Part shown: positions 1 to 7,232 of the stretch, piece after piece
How the letters are laid out: each line of letters begins with the position of its first letter
Position numbering within the stretch: position 1 is the stretch's first letter
From: Actinomycetes bacterium
Lineage (GTDB): Bacteria > Actinomycetota > CALGFH01
Direction of reading: 5' to 3'
Length of the DNA stretch: 11,594 nucleotides
Assembly (NCBI GenBank): GCA_030152105.1
Contig: JASLIH010000061.1
Location: 1 to 11,594, forward strand
Translations under genes and position numbers: made by a program
The notes under the pieces: model-generated
The model's input: only the letters and a program-made list of their open reading frames with translations
What the model was told of the DNA's origin: nothing
Databases searched by the model: none

Positions 1-331
1 CCTGCTCGACAAGGGCGGCGGCCTCTCACCGAGGGAGTACCTTGACGCGCTCGGCCTCGCCCAGGCTGGCCGCCAGGAGCTGGCGGCGCTGTTCGAGCGG
101 CACGACCTGGTGCTCACGCCAAGCGCGCCGGGTGCAGCGCCGCCAGGGCTGGGGGCAACCGGCGACCCGGTCTTCAACCGCACCTGGACGCTGCTCGGTA
201 CGCCCTGTGTGCATTTGCCGACCGGCACCAGCGACCACGGCCTCCCCGTTGGCGCCCAGCTCGTCGGCCGGCCTGGCGACGACGCCCGCGTCCTGGCGAT
301 GGCGGCGTGGGCAGAGCGGCGGCTGGCATGA
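1..331 (+). CDS. Amidase-signature family hydrolase, C-terminal fragment (5' end outside window)
   Basis: The open frame enters from the left edge (first full codon at base 2) and ends at TGA 329-331, giving 109 residues. They match the C-terminal third of amidase-signature (AS) hydrolases. A segment ending DLVLTPSAPG is followed by a TGDPVFNRTW stretch, then LGTPCVHLP and GLPVGAQLVG, then an Asp-Asp-Ala-Arg pair and a closing helix. These are the usual AS C-terminal landmarks. The catalytic Ser-Ser-Lys triad lies upstream and cannot be checked, so amide substrate and activity are unknown. AS members include allophanate hydrolases, Glu-tRNA amidotransferase A subunits and general aliphatic or aryl amidases. 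The TGDP/FNRTW wording looks more like a catabolic amidase than GatA, but that is an impression. It converges on the aminotransferase gene with 11 bp between the stops, so co-transcription with it is excluded. Confidence 0.85.
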   Translation, partial: LLDKGGGLSPREYLDALGLAQAGRQELAALFERHDLVLTPSAPGAAPPGLGATGDPVFNRTWTLLGTPCVHLPTGTSDHGLPVGAQLVGRPGDDARVLAMAAWAERRLA

Positions 332-342
332 GCGGCGCGGCC

Positions 343-1509
343 TTAGTCTCGGCGCAGGTGGGTGAGGGCGGCGTCGACGCCGCCGCGGCCGGTGCCCACC
401 CCGGCACGCGCGAGGCTGAGCTCAATCCCGCAGAGCGTTCCGGCGAGCATGAGGTCGTTGAGCGCCCCGAGGTGGCCGATGCGGAACACGCGTCCGGCGA
501 GGCGGCCGAGGCCCGCGCCGAGCGACAGGTCGTAGCGTTCGAGCGCCACCCGCCTGACCTCGTCGGCGTCGTTGCCGGCACCGACCAGCACGGCCGTGAG
601 CGAGCTGGAGTACCTGGCCGGGTCCTGGCACAGGACCTCCAGCCCCCAGGCGCGCACCGCCAGGCGGGTCGCCTCCGCGTGGCGCCGGTGGCGGGCGAGC
701 ACGTTCTCCAGGCCCTCCTCGGCGAGCATGGCCAGCGCCTCACGCAGTCCGTACAGCAGATTCGTCGGCGGCGTGTAGGGGAAGTGACCGTCGGCGTTGG
801 CGGCCAGCATCGGCTGCCAGTCCCAGTACGACCTGGGCAGGCCGGCGCTGGCGGAGGCGGCGAGCGCCCGCTCACCGAGCGCGTTGAAGCCGAGCCCGGG
901 CGGGAGCATCAGCCCCTTCTGGGAGCAGGAGACGGTCACGTCCACGCCCCACTCGTCGTGCCGGTAGTCGATCGAGGCGAGCGACGAGACGGTGTCGACC
1001 AGCAGCAGCGCCGGATGCCCGGCTGCGTCGACGGCGGCCCGGATGGCCGGGACATCGCTCGTCACCCCGGTCGAGGTCTCGTTGTGGACGACCATGACCG
1101 CCCTGACCGCGTGCGTGCGGTCGGTCGCGAGACGCTCATGGACCAGCGCCGGGTCGACCCCGCGCCGCCAGCTCCCCGGCACGAGATCGACCTCCAAGCC
1201 GAGGCTGCCTGCCATCCGCGACCACAGGCCAGCGAAGTGACCGGTGTCGAAGGCGATCACCCGGTCGCCTGGCGACAGGGTGTTGACCAGCGCCGCCTCC
1301 CAGGCGCCGGTTCCCGACGCCGGGAAGGCGACCACCGGACCGGTGGTGCGGAACACCGGTTTGAGGTCGCTGAGGACCGCCCGCGCGAGCGCGGCGAACT
1401 CCGGCCCGCGATGGTCGATCGTGGGGGCCGCGAGCGCCCGCAGAACTCGGTCGGGGACATTGGTCGGCCCGGGGATCTGCAGGAAGTGGCGTCCGCTGCG
1501 ATAGCTCAT
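343..1509 (-). CDS. sgaA: Serine-glyoxylate / alanine-glyoxylate aminotransferase (class V PLP enzyme)
   Basis: A 388-residue PLP enzyme that transfers the amino group of serine or alanine to glyoxylate, giving glycine plus hydroxypyruvate or pyruvate. Visible landmarks: FLQIPGPTNVP at the N-terminus, PASGTG near 64-69 (PLP phosphate region), VVHNETSTGVTS near 140-151, Asp172 in LLLVDTVSS (pairs with the pyridine nitrogen), and Lys198 in SQKGLMLPPG (Schiff-base lysine). FPYTPPTNLLYGLREAL (near 243-259) and FRIGHLG near 342 follow. The pattern closely resembles methylotroph serine-glyoxylate aminotransferases of about 400 residues. The frame stays open to 1728, but the ATG at 1507-1509 is chosen: homology begins there, a GGAG lies 10 nt upstream (1520-1523), and longer starts would run into the divergent dehydrogenase gene. 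Ureidoglycine-glyoxylate aminotransferase (PucG) is a less likely alternative. The divergent FAD dehydrogenase could supply glyoxylate (inference). Confidence 0.85.
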   Translation of the reverse strand: MSYRSGRHFLQIPGPTNVPDRVLRALAAPTIDHRGPEFAALARAVLSDLKPVFRTTGPVVAFPASGTGAWEAALVNTLSPGDRVIAFDTGHFAGLWSRMAGSLGLEVDLVPGSWRRGVDPALVHERLATDRTHAVRAVMVVHNETSTGVTSDVPAIRAAVDAAGHPALLLVDTVSSLASIDYRHDEWGVDVTVSCSQKGLMLPPGLGFNALGERALAASASAGLPRSYWDWQPMLAANADGHFPYTPPTNLLYGLREALAMLAEEGLENVLARHRRHAEATRLAVRAWGLEVLCQDPARYSSSLTAVLVGAGNDADEVRRVALERYDLSLGAGLGRLAGRVFRIGHLGALNDLMLAGTLCGIELSLARAGVGTGRGGVDAALTHLRRD

Positions 1510-1574
1510 CGGGCCCTGGCTCCACTCCGGTCCGGGGGCATGCACCGGGCCGGGTTCGGCGCCGGACGGCCGCG

Positions 1575-4469
1575 GTGACCGCGGTGCCAGACCCTGGGTC
1601 TCCCGAGCTGGCGGCCGCGCTCGGCCGCGCCCTGCGTGGGGAGGTCCGGTTCGACGCCTGGACCCGTCAGGTGTTCTCCAGGGACGCCAGCATGTACGCG
1701 ATCGAGCCGCTCGGGGTGGTCTTCCCACGCGATGCCGATGACGTTGCCGCCGCGGTCTCGGTCGCCGCCGAGTTCGGCGCGCCGGTCCTTCCGCGCGGGG
1801 CGGGCACCAGCCTGGCCGGGCAGACGGTGGGGCGCGCCGTCGTGCTCGACCTCTCCCGCCATCTGCGCGCCATCGTGGAGATCGACCCTGAACGCCGCTG
1901 TGCCCGTGTCCAGCCGGGCGTCGTGCAGGACGACCTCAACCGGGCCGCCGCCAAGTTCGGCCTCGTCTTCGGGCCGGACACCTCGACGGCGAACCGGGCG
2001 ACACTCGGCGGGATGATCGGGAACAACTCGGCGGGCAGCCACTCGGTCCGCTACGGCATGACCATCGACCACGTGCTCGGCCTCGACGTCGTGCTCGCCG
2101 ACGCGAACCGGACCCACCTGGAGCCGATCGGCCCCGAAGAGCTGGCCAGGCGGGCAGGCCGGCCCGGCCTGGAAGGCGCTGTCCACCGGCAGCTCCCCGG
2201 CCTGGTGGAACGGCACCGCGCCGCGATCGCGACCGGCTTCCCGGCGTACTGGCGGCGGGCCGGAGGCTACCGACTCGACCGGTTGGCCAACGACGGGGTG
2301 TTCGATCTGGCCAAGTTCGTCGTCGGCTCGGAGGGCACGCTCGTGACCGTGACCGAGGCGCTCGTCGGGCTGGTTCCGGCGCCCCGGCACCGGGCGATCG
2401 CGGTCGGGCACTTCCGGTCCACCCAGGCCGCGGTCGAGGCGACCGGGGCCGCGCTGGCCTGCGACCCGGCGGCGGTCGAGTTGATGGACCGCACGATCCT
2501 GGACCTGTCCCGACAGCGGCTGGAGTATGCCGCGCTCGCCTCGACGCTCGAGGGCGACCCCGACGCTCTGCTGTTCGTCACGTTCTTCGGTGACACCGAG
2601 AAGGAGGTATCCGCCGGGCTGGACCGCCTCACGGCGAGCTGGCGGCGCGGCGGGCACGGCTACCACATCCTGCGAGCAGTCACCCCGGCCCAGCAGGCCG
2701 ACCTGCTCAGGGTCCGCTCGGCCAGCCTCGGGCTGCTGATGGCCGCGAGCGTCGGCACCCGCCGGCCGCTCGCGTTCATCGAGGACACCGCGGTCGACCC
2801 GGCCGACCTGCCCGCCTACACTGCGCGCCTGTCTGGGATCCTCGACCGGCACGGCCTGCGGGCCGGGTTCTACGGGCACTGCTCGGTCGGCTGCCTGCAC
2901 ATCCGCCCCTTCCTCGACCTCACCAGCCCGGCGGAGATCGGCGCGATGCGGGCCGTCGCCGAGGAGGTGCTCGAGCTTGTTGTCGAGTACGGCGGGGCCA
3001 ACTCGAGCGAGCACGGCGACGGCCTGGCCCGCAGCGAGTTCAACCGCCGTGTCTTCGGCGACGAGCTGTACGAGGCGATGCGGGCGGTCAAGCGCCTGTT
3101 CGACCCGGACGGCCGCATGAACCCGGGCAAGATCGTCGACGCCCCTGCCATGACCGAGCATCTGCGCGACCCGGCCATGGACCCAGCACCGGCCGTGGCG
3201 ACCCGGCTCAGCTTCCCAGAGGGCATGCGTGCCGCGGCCGACCGCTGCATGAACATCGGGCTCTGCCGCAAGACGGCCAGCGGCGTCATGTGCCCGTCCT
3301 ACATGGCCACCCGCGACGAGGAGCATGCCACGAGAGGACGGGCCAACGCGCTGGTCATGGCCCTTTCGGCGCCCGACCCGAGGGCAGCGCTCGGACACGA
3401 CCGCCTGCACGGGATCCTCGACCTGTGCCTGGAGTGCAAGGCCTGTAAGCGCGAGTGCCCGCTCGGGGTGGACATGGCGGCCCTCAAGGCCGAGACGCTT
3501 GCCGTCAGCCATGACCTGCACGGCGTGCCGACGCGGGCCCGGCTGTTCGCGGCCGTCCGGCGGCTGAACGCGCTGGGCTCGGCGCTGGCGCCGCTGTCCA
3601 ACCTGCCGGGGCGCTCGCGGCTGACGCGGACGCTCGCCGAGCGGGTGCTCGGCGTCGCCGCGGCCCGGCCCCTGCCTCGCTTTCGGCGCGACACCCTGCT
3701 GCGCTGGCTGGCCAGCCGTCGTGCGCCGGCCGGCCCGTTCCCGCTCGGCGAGGTCGTGTTCCTGGCCGACTCGTTCACCACCTGGACCGAACCGGCTATC
3801 CCGATCGCGGCGGTCGAGCTGCTGGAGCTGGCCGGCTGGCGGGTGCGCGTCGAGCAGAGCGGCTGCTGCGGCCGGGCAAGCATCTCGAAAGGCCTGCTGG
3901 ACCAGGCCAGCGAGCTGGCCGCGAGGATGTCGGCCCGGCTGGCCCCGTTCGCCGAGCGGGGCGTGCCGATCGTCGGGGTCGAGCCGAGCTGCCTGCTGAC
4001 CCTGCGTGACGAGCACGTCGCGCTGCACCCAGAGGACCCGGCCGCCGCGGCCGTGGCCGGCGCCACGCGCCTGGTCGAGGAGCTGCTCGCCGAGGCGATC
4101 GACGACGGCCGGCTGAGGTTGCGAGCGCGCTCGGCGATGAGCGGTCGCCGCATCCTGTTCCACGGCCATTGCCACCAGAAGGCGCTCGTCGGCACCGCCG
4201 CGACCGTCGGGCTGCTGCGGCGCATCCCGGGGGCCGAGGTCGCCGAGGTCGACGCCGGCTGCTGCGGCATGGCCGGCTCGTTCGGGTTCGAGGCCGAGCA
4301 CTACGACCTCTCCATGCGTATCGGTGGACTGCGCCTCTTTCCCGCGGTCACGGCCGAGCCGGCGGGCACGCTGCTCGCCGCGACCGGGGTCTCCTGCCGC
4401 CAGCAGATCGCACACGGCACCGGGCGGGCGGCACACCACCCGGTCGAGCTGGTCCGGGCGGCGGTCTGA
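1575..4469 (+). CDS. FAD-linked 2-hydroxyacid dehydrogenase fused to Fe-S/CCG protein (GlcD-GlcF / YdiJ type)
   Basis: A 964-residue fusion of a flavin 2-hydroxyacid dehydrogenase with an Fe-S electron-transfer half. Residues about 43-265 form the PCMH-type FAD domain: VLPRGAGTSLAGQ (71-83), PGVVQDDLN, then FGPDTSTANRATLGGMIGNN and the SAGSHSVRYG that follows. Residues about 270-525 are the FAD-oxidase C domain, with GHCSVGCLHIRP, SSEHGDG and the closing DPDGRMNPGKI. The Fe-S part has Cys558, Cys564 and Cys573 (CMNIGLC, VMCPSYMATR, then TRGRA), and a complete CxxCxxCxxxCP cluster at Cys618, 621, 624 and 628. Two CCG modules follow (Cys764-765; Cys896-897 in DAGCCGMAGSFGFE), plus GVEPSC and HGHCHQK. 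Length and order match E. coli YdiJ-type proteins (about 1,000 residues). Known substrates in this group include D-2-hydroxyglutarate, D-lactate and glycolate, and sequence does not decide between them. The GTG start has a poor Shine-Dalgarno. Only 65 bp separate it from the divergent aminotransferase. Confidence 0.88.
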   Translation: MTAVPDPGSPELAAALGRALRGEVRFDAWTRQVFSRDASMYAIEPLGVVFPRDADDVAAAVSVAAEFGAPVLPRGAGTSLAGQTVGRAVVLDLSRHLRAIVEIDPERRCARVQPGVVQDDLNRAAAKFGLVFGPDTSTANRATLGGMIGNNSAGSHSVRYGMTIDHVLGLDVVLADANRTHLEPIGPEELARRAGRPGLEGAVHRQLPGLVERHRAAIATGFPAYWRRAGGYRLDRLANDGVFDLAKFVVGSEGTLVTVTEALVGLVPAPRHRAIAVGHFRSTQAAVEATGAALACDPAAVELMDRTILDLSRQRLEYAALASTLEGDPDALLFVTFFGDTEKEVSAGLDRLTASWRRGGHGYHILRAVTPAQQADLLRVRSASLGLLMAASVGTRRPLAFIEDTAVDPADLPAYTARLSGILDRHGLRAGFYGHCSVGCLHIRPFLDLTSPAEIGAMRAVAEEVLELVVEYGGANSSEHGDGLARSEFNRRVFGDELYEAMRAVKRLFDPDGRMNPGKIVDAPAMTEHLRDPAMDPAPAVATRLSFPEGMRAAADRCMNIGLCRKTASGVMCPSYMATRDEEHATRGRANALVMALSAPDPRAALGHDRLHGILDLCLECKACKRECPLGVDMAALKAETLAVSHDLHGVPTRARLFAAVRRLNALGSALAPLSNLPGRSRLTRTLAERVLGVAAARPLPRFRRDTLLRWLASRRAPAGPFPLGEVVFLADSFTTWTEPAIPIAAVELLELAGWRVRVEQSGCCGRASISKGLLDQASELAARMSARLAPFAERGVPIVGVEPSCLLTLRDEHVALHPEDPAAAAVAGATRLVEELLAEAIDDGRLRLRARSAMSGRRILFHGHCHQKALVGTAATVGLLRRIPGAEVAEVDAGCCGMAGSFGFEAEHYDLSMRIGGLRLFPAVTAEPAGTLLAATGVSCRQQIAHGTGRAAHHPVELVRAAV

Positions 4470-4478
4470 GGAAGCCGC

Positions 4479-4499
4479 GCTCACGGTTCACCGTCGAGC
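4479..4499. terminator. Possible short bidirectional hairpin between convergent genes
   Basis: GCTC (4479-4482) and GAGC (4496-4499) flank a perfect ACGGT/ACCGT inverted repeat (4483-4487 and 4490-4494), with one unpaired C. The hairpin sits at the junction of the convergent dehydrogenase (stop 4467-4469) and hydrolase (stop 4481-4483) genes, where a terminator is expected. It is short, has a tight loop and no T-tract, and it overlaps the hydrolase stop codon, so it is a weak candidate only. Confidence 0.25.
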
Positions 4500-6190
4500 A
4501 TCGACAGGCTGATGAACGACGCGGCCCCGGCGGTGTGCAGCACCTGCTGGGTGGCCACCACCCGGTCCGGGAGGGCGTCGACGCCGAGCGGGTGGCCGGT
4601 GTTGAGGTTCGGCTCCCAGGCGGGAAAGCTGGAGCTCGACACCTGCACCCTCACCCGGTGACCTGACGCGAAGCGGTGGAAGAGGCTGCCGAGTTCGACG
4701 CGGTACGCCTCGACCTCGCCCGGGACGAGCGGGACCGGCGTGTCGGGTGAGCCTCGGAAGCGGGCGCGCACGATTCCCTCCTGGAGGTTGACCGAGCGTC
4801 CCCGCGTGTCAACGTCGCAGAGCTTGACGACCCAGTCGGTGTCGACCGCTGAGGTGCACGCGTGCAGCTCAGCCTCGACCGGCCCGGCGACCACCATGGG
4901 CCGCTCCAGCGGCGGCGAGGTGTACACGAGCACGCTGTGGAGGACCTCGACGGCAAGCTGGTCGGCCGGGCCCATCGGCGCATAGCCGGGATCGCAGCAG
5001 GAGTGACCGCCGGCGCTCGGGACCGGCTGGGCGGGGTCGTAGACGAAGACGTCAGGCGGCTCGTCCGCCGGGGCCTCGGTCGACAGCGTCCCGTCGCCCG
5101 AGGCGCCGTTCGCGCGGCCGCGGCTATGCAACCACCAGCGCAGAGGTCGGGCGCCGGGCGGCGGCCAGTCGTCGAGCTCGACCCAACGACCGGCGCCGGT
5201 CAGGTAGGCGCTCACCGGCGGCCGGACGGTCGGGCCGCGGTCGTGGTCGCGCAGCCACAGATCGAACCAGTCGAGCTGGTCGGCGTCGAGGTCGCGCAGG
5301 CTCGCCTGGCCGAAGGGGATCGGTCCGGCCGGGACCAGCGCCGGCAGGTGGTGCCAGGGGCCGACGACCAGTCGCTGTGGAGCGTGGCCGGCGAGGCGCA
5401 GGCCGGCCCAGTTGGTGAGCGTCCCGTCGACGAAGACGTCGTACCAGCCGCCAACGTGCAGCGCGGGTACCTGGATGCTGTCGTAGTGGCCCTCGACCTG
5501 CCGCTTGGCCCACCAGGCGCTGTCGGTCTCGTGCTCGATCCAGTCGAAGTAGAAGTCGCAGAGCCCGTTGCGCCGAAACAGCGGCAGGTCACGCAGGGGC
5601 CGGTGGGCGAACCAGGGGCGCGGGTCGGCTGCGGCCGCGAGCAGCGCCGGCTCCAGGTGGGGCGAGCGCCGGCTGGCCTGGTCGACGCCCAGCTCGATCG
5701 CCCAGCCAAGCGCGAAGGCCAGCGCGAAGGCGCCGCCGTTGTACAGCCAGCCGGTGCGAAGCTGCGACGGAGCCAGGGCTGGCACGGCGGCACGCAGCCC
5801 GTCGGGCAGCTCGGCGGCGGTCAGCAGTTGCGACATTCCTGGGTAGGAGAAGCCGTACATGCCGACGCGGCCGTTGGACCAGGGCTGCTCGGCGGCCCAG
5901 GCGACGGTGTCGGCCCCGTCGGGCCCCTCGTTGACGAGCGGGTCGAAGCGGCCGTCGGAGCCCCAGCGGCCGCGCATGTCCTGCGAGAGCACCGCGTACC
6001 CCTGGGCGGCGTACCAGCTCGGGTGGGCGTACAGATAGCTCTGGGCGACGCGACGGTCGTAGGGGTTGCGCATCACCAGGACGGGATGGCGGCCGCCGCC
6101 GGCCGGCCGGTACAGGTCGGCTCGCAGCGTGACGCCGTCGCGTAGGGGAACGCGCACGTCCTCGGCGGCGATCGTCGCGGCCGGCTTCAC
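4481..6190 (-). CDS. CocE/NonD-family alpha/beta hydrolase (X-Pro dipeptidyl-peptidase S15-like)
   Basis: A 569-residue serine hydrolase that matches the cocaine esterase CocE (574 residues) in length and landmarks. The N-terminal alpha/beta-hydrolase domain has RNPYD with Tyr44 (oxyanion-hole tyrosine in CocE), SQDMRGRWGSDG near 69-80, and the nucleophile Ser115 in YGFSYPGMS. The catalytic Asp251 lies in GGWYDVF and His280 in VGPWHH. A helical cap lies between Ser and Asp, and the C-terminal jelly-roll domain ends near LNTGHPLG. The family cleaves esters, amides and some acylated antibiotics or peptides, and motifs do not reveal the substrate. No signal peptide is visible, so it should act in the cytoplasm. 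The start is GTG, with GGGAGG (6201-6206) 10 nt upstream. It follows the permease stop by only 28 bp on the same strand with no obvious terminator, so it is probably the last gene of the transporter operon. Confidence 0.85.
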   Translation of the reverse strand: MKPAATIAAEDVRVPLRDGVTLRADLYRPAGGGRHPVLVMRNPYDRRVAQSYLYAHPSWYAAQGYAVLSQDMRGRWGSDGRFDPLVNEGPDGADTVAWAAEQPWSNGRVGMYGFSYPGMSQLLTAAELPDGLRAAVPALAPSQLRTGWLYNGGAFALAFALGWAIELGVDQASRRSPHLEPALLAAAADPRPWFAHRPLRDLPLFRRNGLCDFYFDWIEHETDSAWWAKRQVEGHYDSIQVPALHVGGWYDVFVDGTLTNWAGLRLAGHAPQRLVVGPWHHLPALVPAGPIPFGQASLRDLDADQLDWFDLWLRDHDRGPTVRPPVSAYLTGAGRWVELDDWPPPGARPLRWWLHSRGRANGASGDGTLSTEAPADEPPDVFVYDPAQPVPSAGGHSCCDPGYAPMGPADQLAVEVLHSVLVYTSPPLERPMVVAGPVEAELHACTSAVDTDWVVKLCDVDTRGRSVNLQEGIVRARFRGSPDTPVPLVPGEVEAYRVELGSLFHRFASGHRVRVQVSSSSFPAWEPNLNTGHPLGVDALPDRVVATQQVLHTAGAASFISLSMLDGEP

Positions 6191-6218
6191 GCTGTGGTCG
6201 CCTCCCGTCGGGGGGCTG

Positions 6219-7232
6219 TCAGGGCTTCGGCCGACCCTTGGCCAGGTAGTCGACCGAGACCGCCAGCAGGATCAGCGCGCCGATGGCCACCTGCTGCCAG
6301 AACGCCGAGACGTTGAGCAGCACCAGGCCGTTGCGGATCGAGGCGATCAGGAGCACGCCGAGCACCGTGCCGGTGATGCGGCCGACCCCGCCGAGCAGAG
6401 ATGTCCCCCCGATCACCACTGCGGCGATCGCGTCGAGTAGCAGGTCGGCGCCGACCGTTCCCGACCCGGCGTTGAGCCGAGCGGCCAGGATCAGACCGCC
6501 GATCGAGGCCAGCACGGCGCTCAGGACGAGCACGGCCATCTTCACCCCGGCCACGTCCACGCCCGACAGACGGGCCGCCTCCGGGTTGCCGCCGACGGCG
6601 TAGACGTTCAGTCCGAAGCGGGTCCGGGTCAGGGCGAAGTGCAGCGCGGCGAGGATCAGGGCGGCGAGGAGGATCGGGACGGGGATGATCCAGATGTCAC
6701 CCTGCCCGAGCCAGGCGATCGCGTCTGGGAGGCCGTAGATCGGGCTGCCCTGGGTGATCAGCAGCGCGATGCCCCTGGCGATCCCGAGCATCGCCAGGGT
6801 GGCGACGAACGACGGCATCCCGAGCCGGGTGGTGAACCACCCGTTGACCGTGCCGACCGCCCCGCCGGCGGCGAGCGCCCCAAGGAGGACGAGCGGCCAA
6901 GGGACGCCGAAGTTGACCGAGAGCAGAGCGGCCAGCGACCCGACCAGCGCGACCACCGAGCCGACCGACAGGTCGATCTCGGCCGCGATCAGGGCGAGCG
7001 TCATCCCGCCGGCGATCAGCGCCAGCGGGGCGGCGTTGAGCAGGACGTTGACGGCGTTGTCAAAGGTGAGAAAGTGCGGAGAGGCGATCGTCAGCGCAAT
7101 CCACAGCAGGACCAGCGGGATGAGCGTGCTCAGGGTCGACTGCCGCTGCCGGAGCCGCCGCAGCCAGGAGGTGAGACGCCGAGCATCGGCGCCGCGGGCG
7201 GCCTGGTGCTCGGAGCGTTGGGTCACCGTCAC
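6219..7232 (-). CDS. RbsC-type ABC transporter permease (sugar family)
   Basis: A 337-residue inner-membrane permease of the ribose/galactose-type (BPD_transp_2) family, which would form the homodimeric channel of the importer. After a basic N-terminus of about 30 residues come roughly nine to ten hydrophobic segments (from about 34 to 330). Family landmarks are the EIDLSVGS loop (85-92), GMPSFVATLAMLGIARG (138-154) and the cytoplasmic YAVGGNPEAARLSGVDV coupling loop (211-227) that contacts the ATPase. GGTSLLGGVGRITGTVLG (275-292) lies near the C-terminus. The usual GGIDLSVGS appears here as AAEIDLSVGS, a small departure. The start is GTG, with GGAGG (7240-7244) 7 nt upstream. GTG overlaps the ATPase stop as GTGA (7229-7232), so translation is probably coupled. 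Substrate cannot be read from the permease. Confidence 0.92.
   Translation of the reverse strand: MTVTQRSEHQAARGADARRLTSWLRRLRQRQSTLSTLIPLVLLWIALTIASPHFLTFDNAVNVLLNAAPLALIAGGMTLALIAAEIDLSVGSVVALVGSLAALLSVNFGVPWPLVLLGALAAGGAVGTVNGWFTTRLGMPSFVATLAMLGIARGIALLITQGSPIYGLPDAIAWLGQGDIWIIPVPILLAALILAALHFALTRTRFGLNVYAVGGNPEAARLSGVDVAGVKMAVLVLSAVLASIGGLILAARLNAGSGTVGADLLLDAIAAVVIGGTSLLGGVGRITGTVLGVLLIASIRNGLVLLNVSAFWQQVAIGALILLAVSVDYLAKGRPKP

Noticed and set aside
332..342. Possible terminator between the convergent amidase and aminotransferase genes
   Set aside because: Only 11 bp of GC-rich sequence separate the stops, and I see no stem-loop or T-tract.
1557..1564. CGGCGCCG palindrome in the divergent intergenic region
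   Set aside because: It is an 8-bp GC-only palindrome in sequence of very high GC content, expected by chance, and it is not associated with visible promoter boxes.
307..1578. A 423-codon plus-strand open frame over the aminotransferase
   Set aside because: It is the antisense shadow of a gene with an intact PLP lysine and conserved class V motifs. The predicted protein is low-complexity and matches nothing I recognise.
1510..1728. A 73-residue N-terminal extension of the aminotransferase
   Set aside because: The extension is Arg/Pro-rich, lies antisense to the start of the dehydrogenase gene, and precedes the point where homology to serine-glyoxylate aminotransferases begins.
1506..4484. 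A 992-codon minus-strand open frame covering the whole dehydrogenase fusion
   Set aside because: It is antisense to a gene with clear FAD and Fe-S motifs. Its translation is dominated by Arg, Gly, Ala and Pro with no recognisable domain. Long antisense frames are expected in very GC-rich coding sequence.
4862..6145. A 427-codon plus-strand open frame over the hydrolase, and similar long frames antisense to the importer and LarA-like genes (for example 7760-8836 and 9729-10784)
   Set aside because: Each lies opposite a gene with complete catalytic motifs and shows the biased composition of an antisense shadow.
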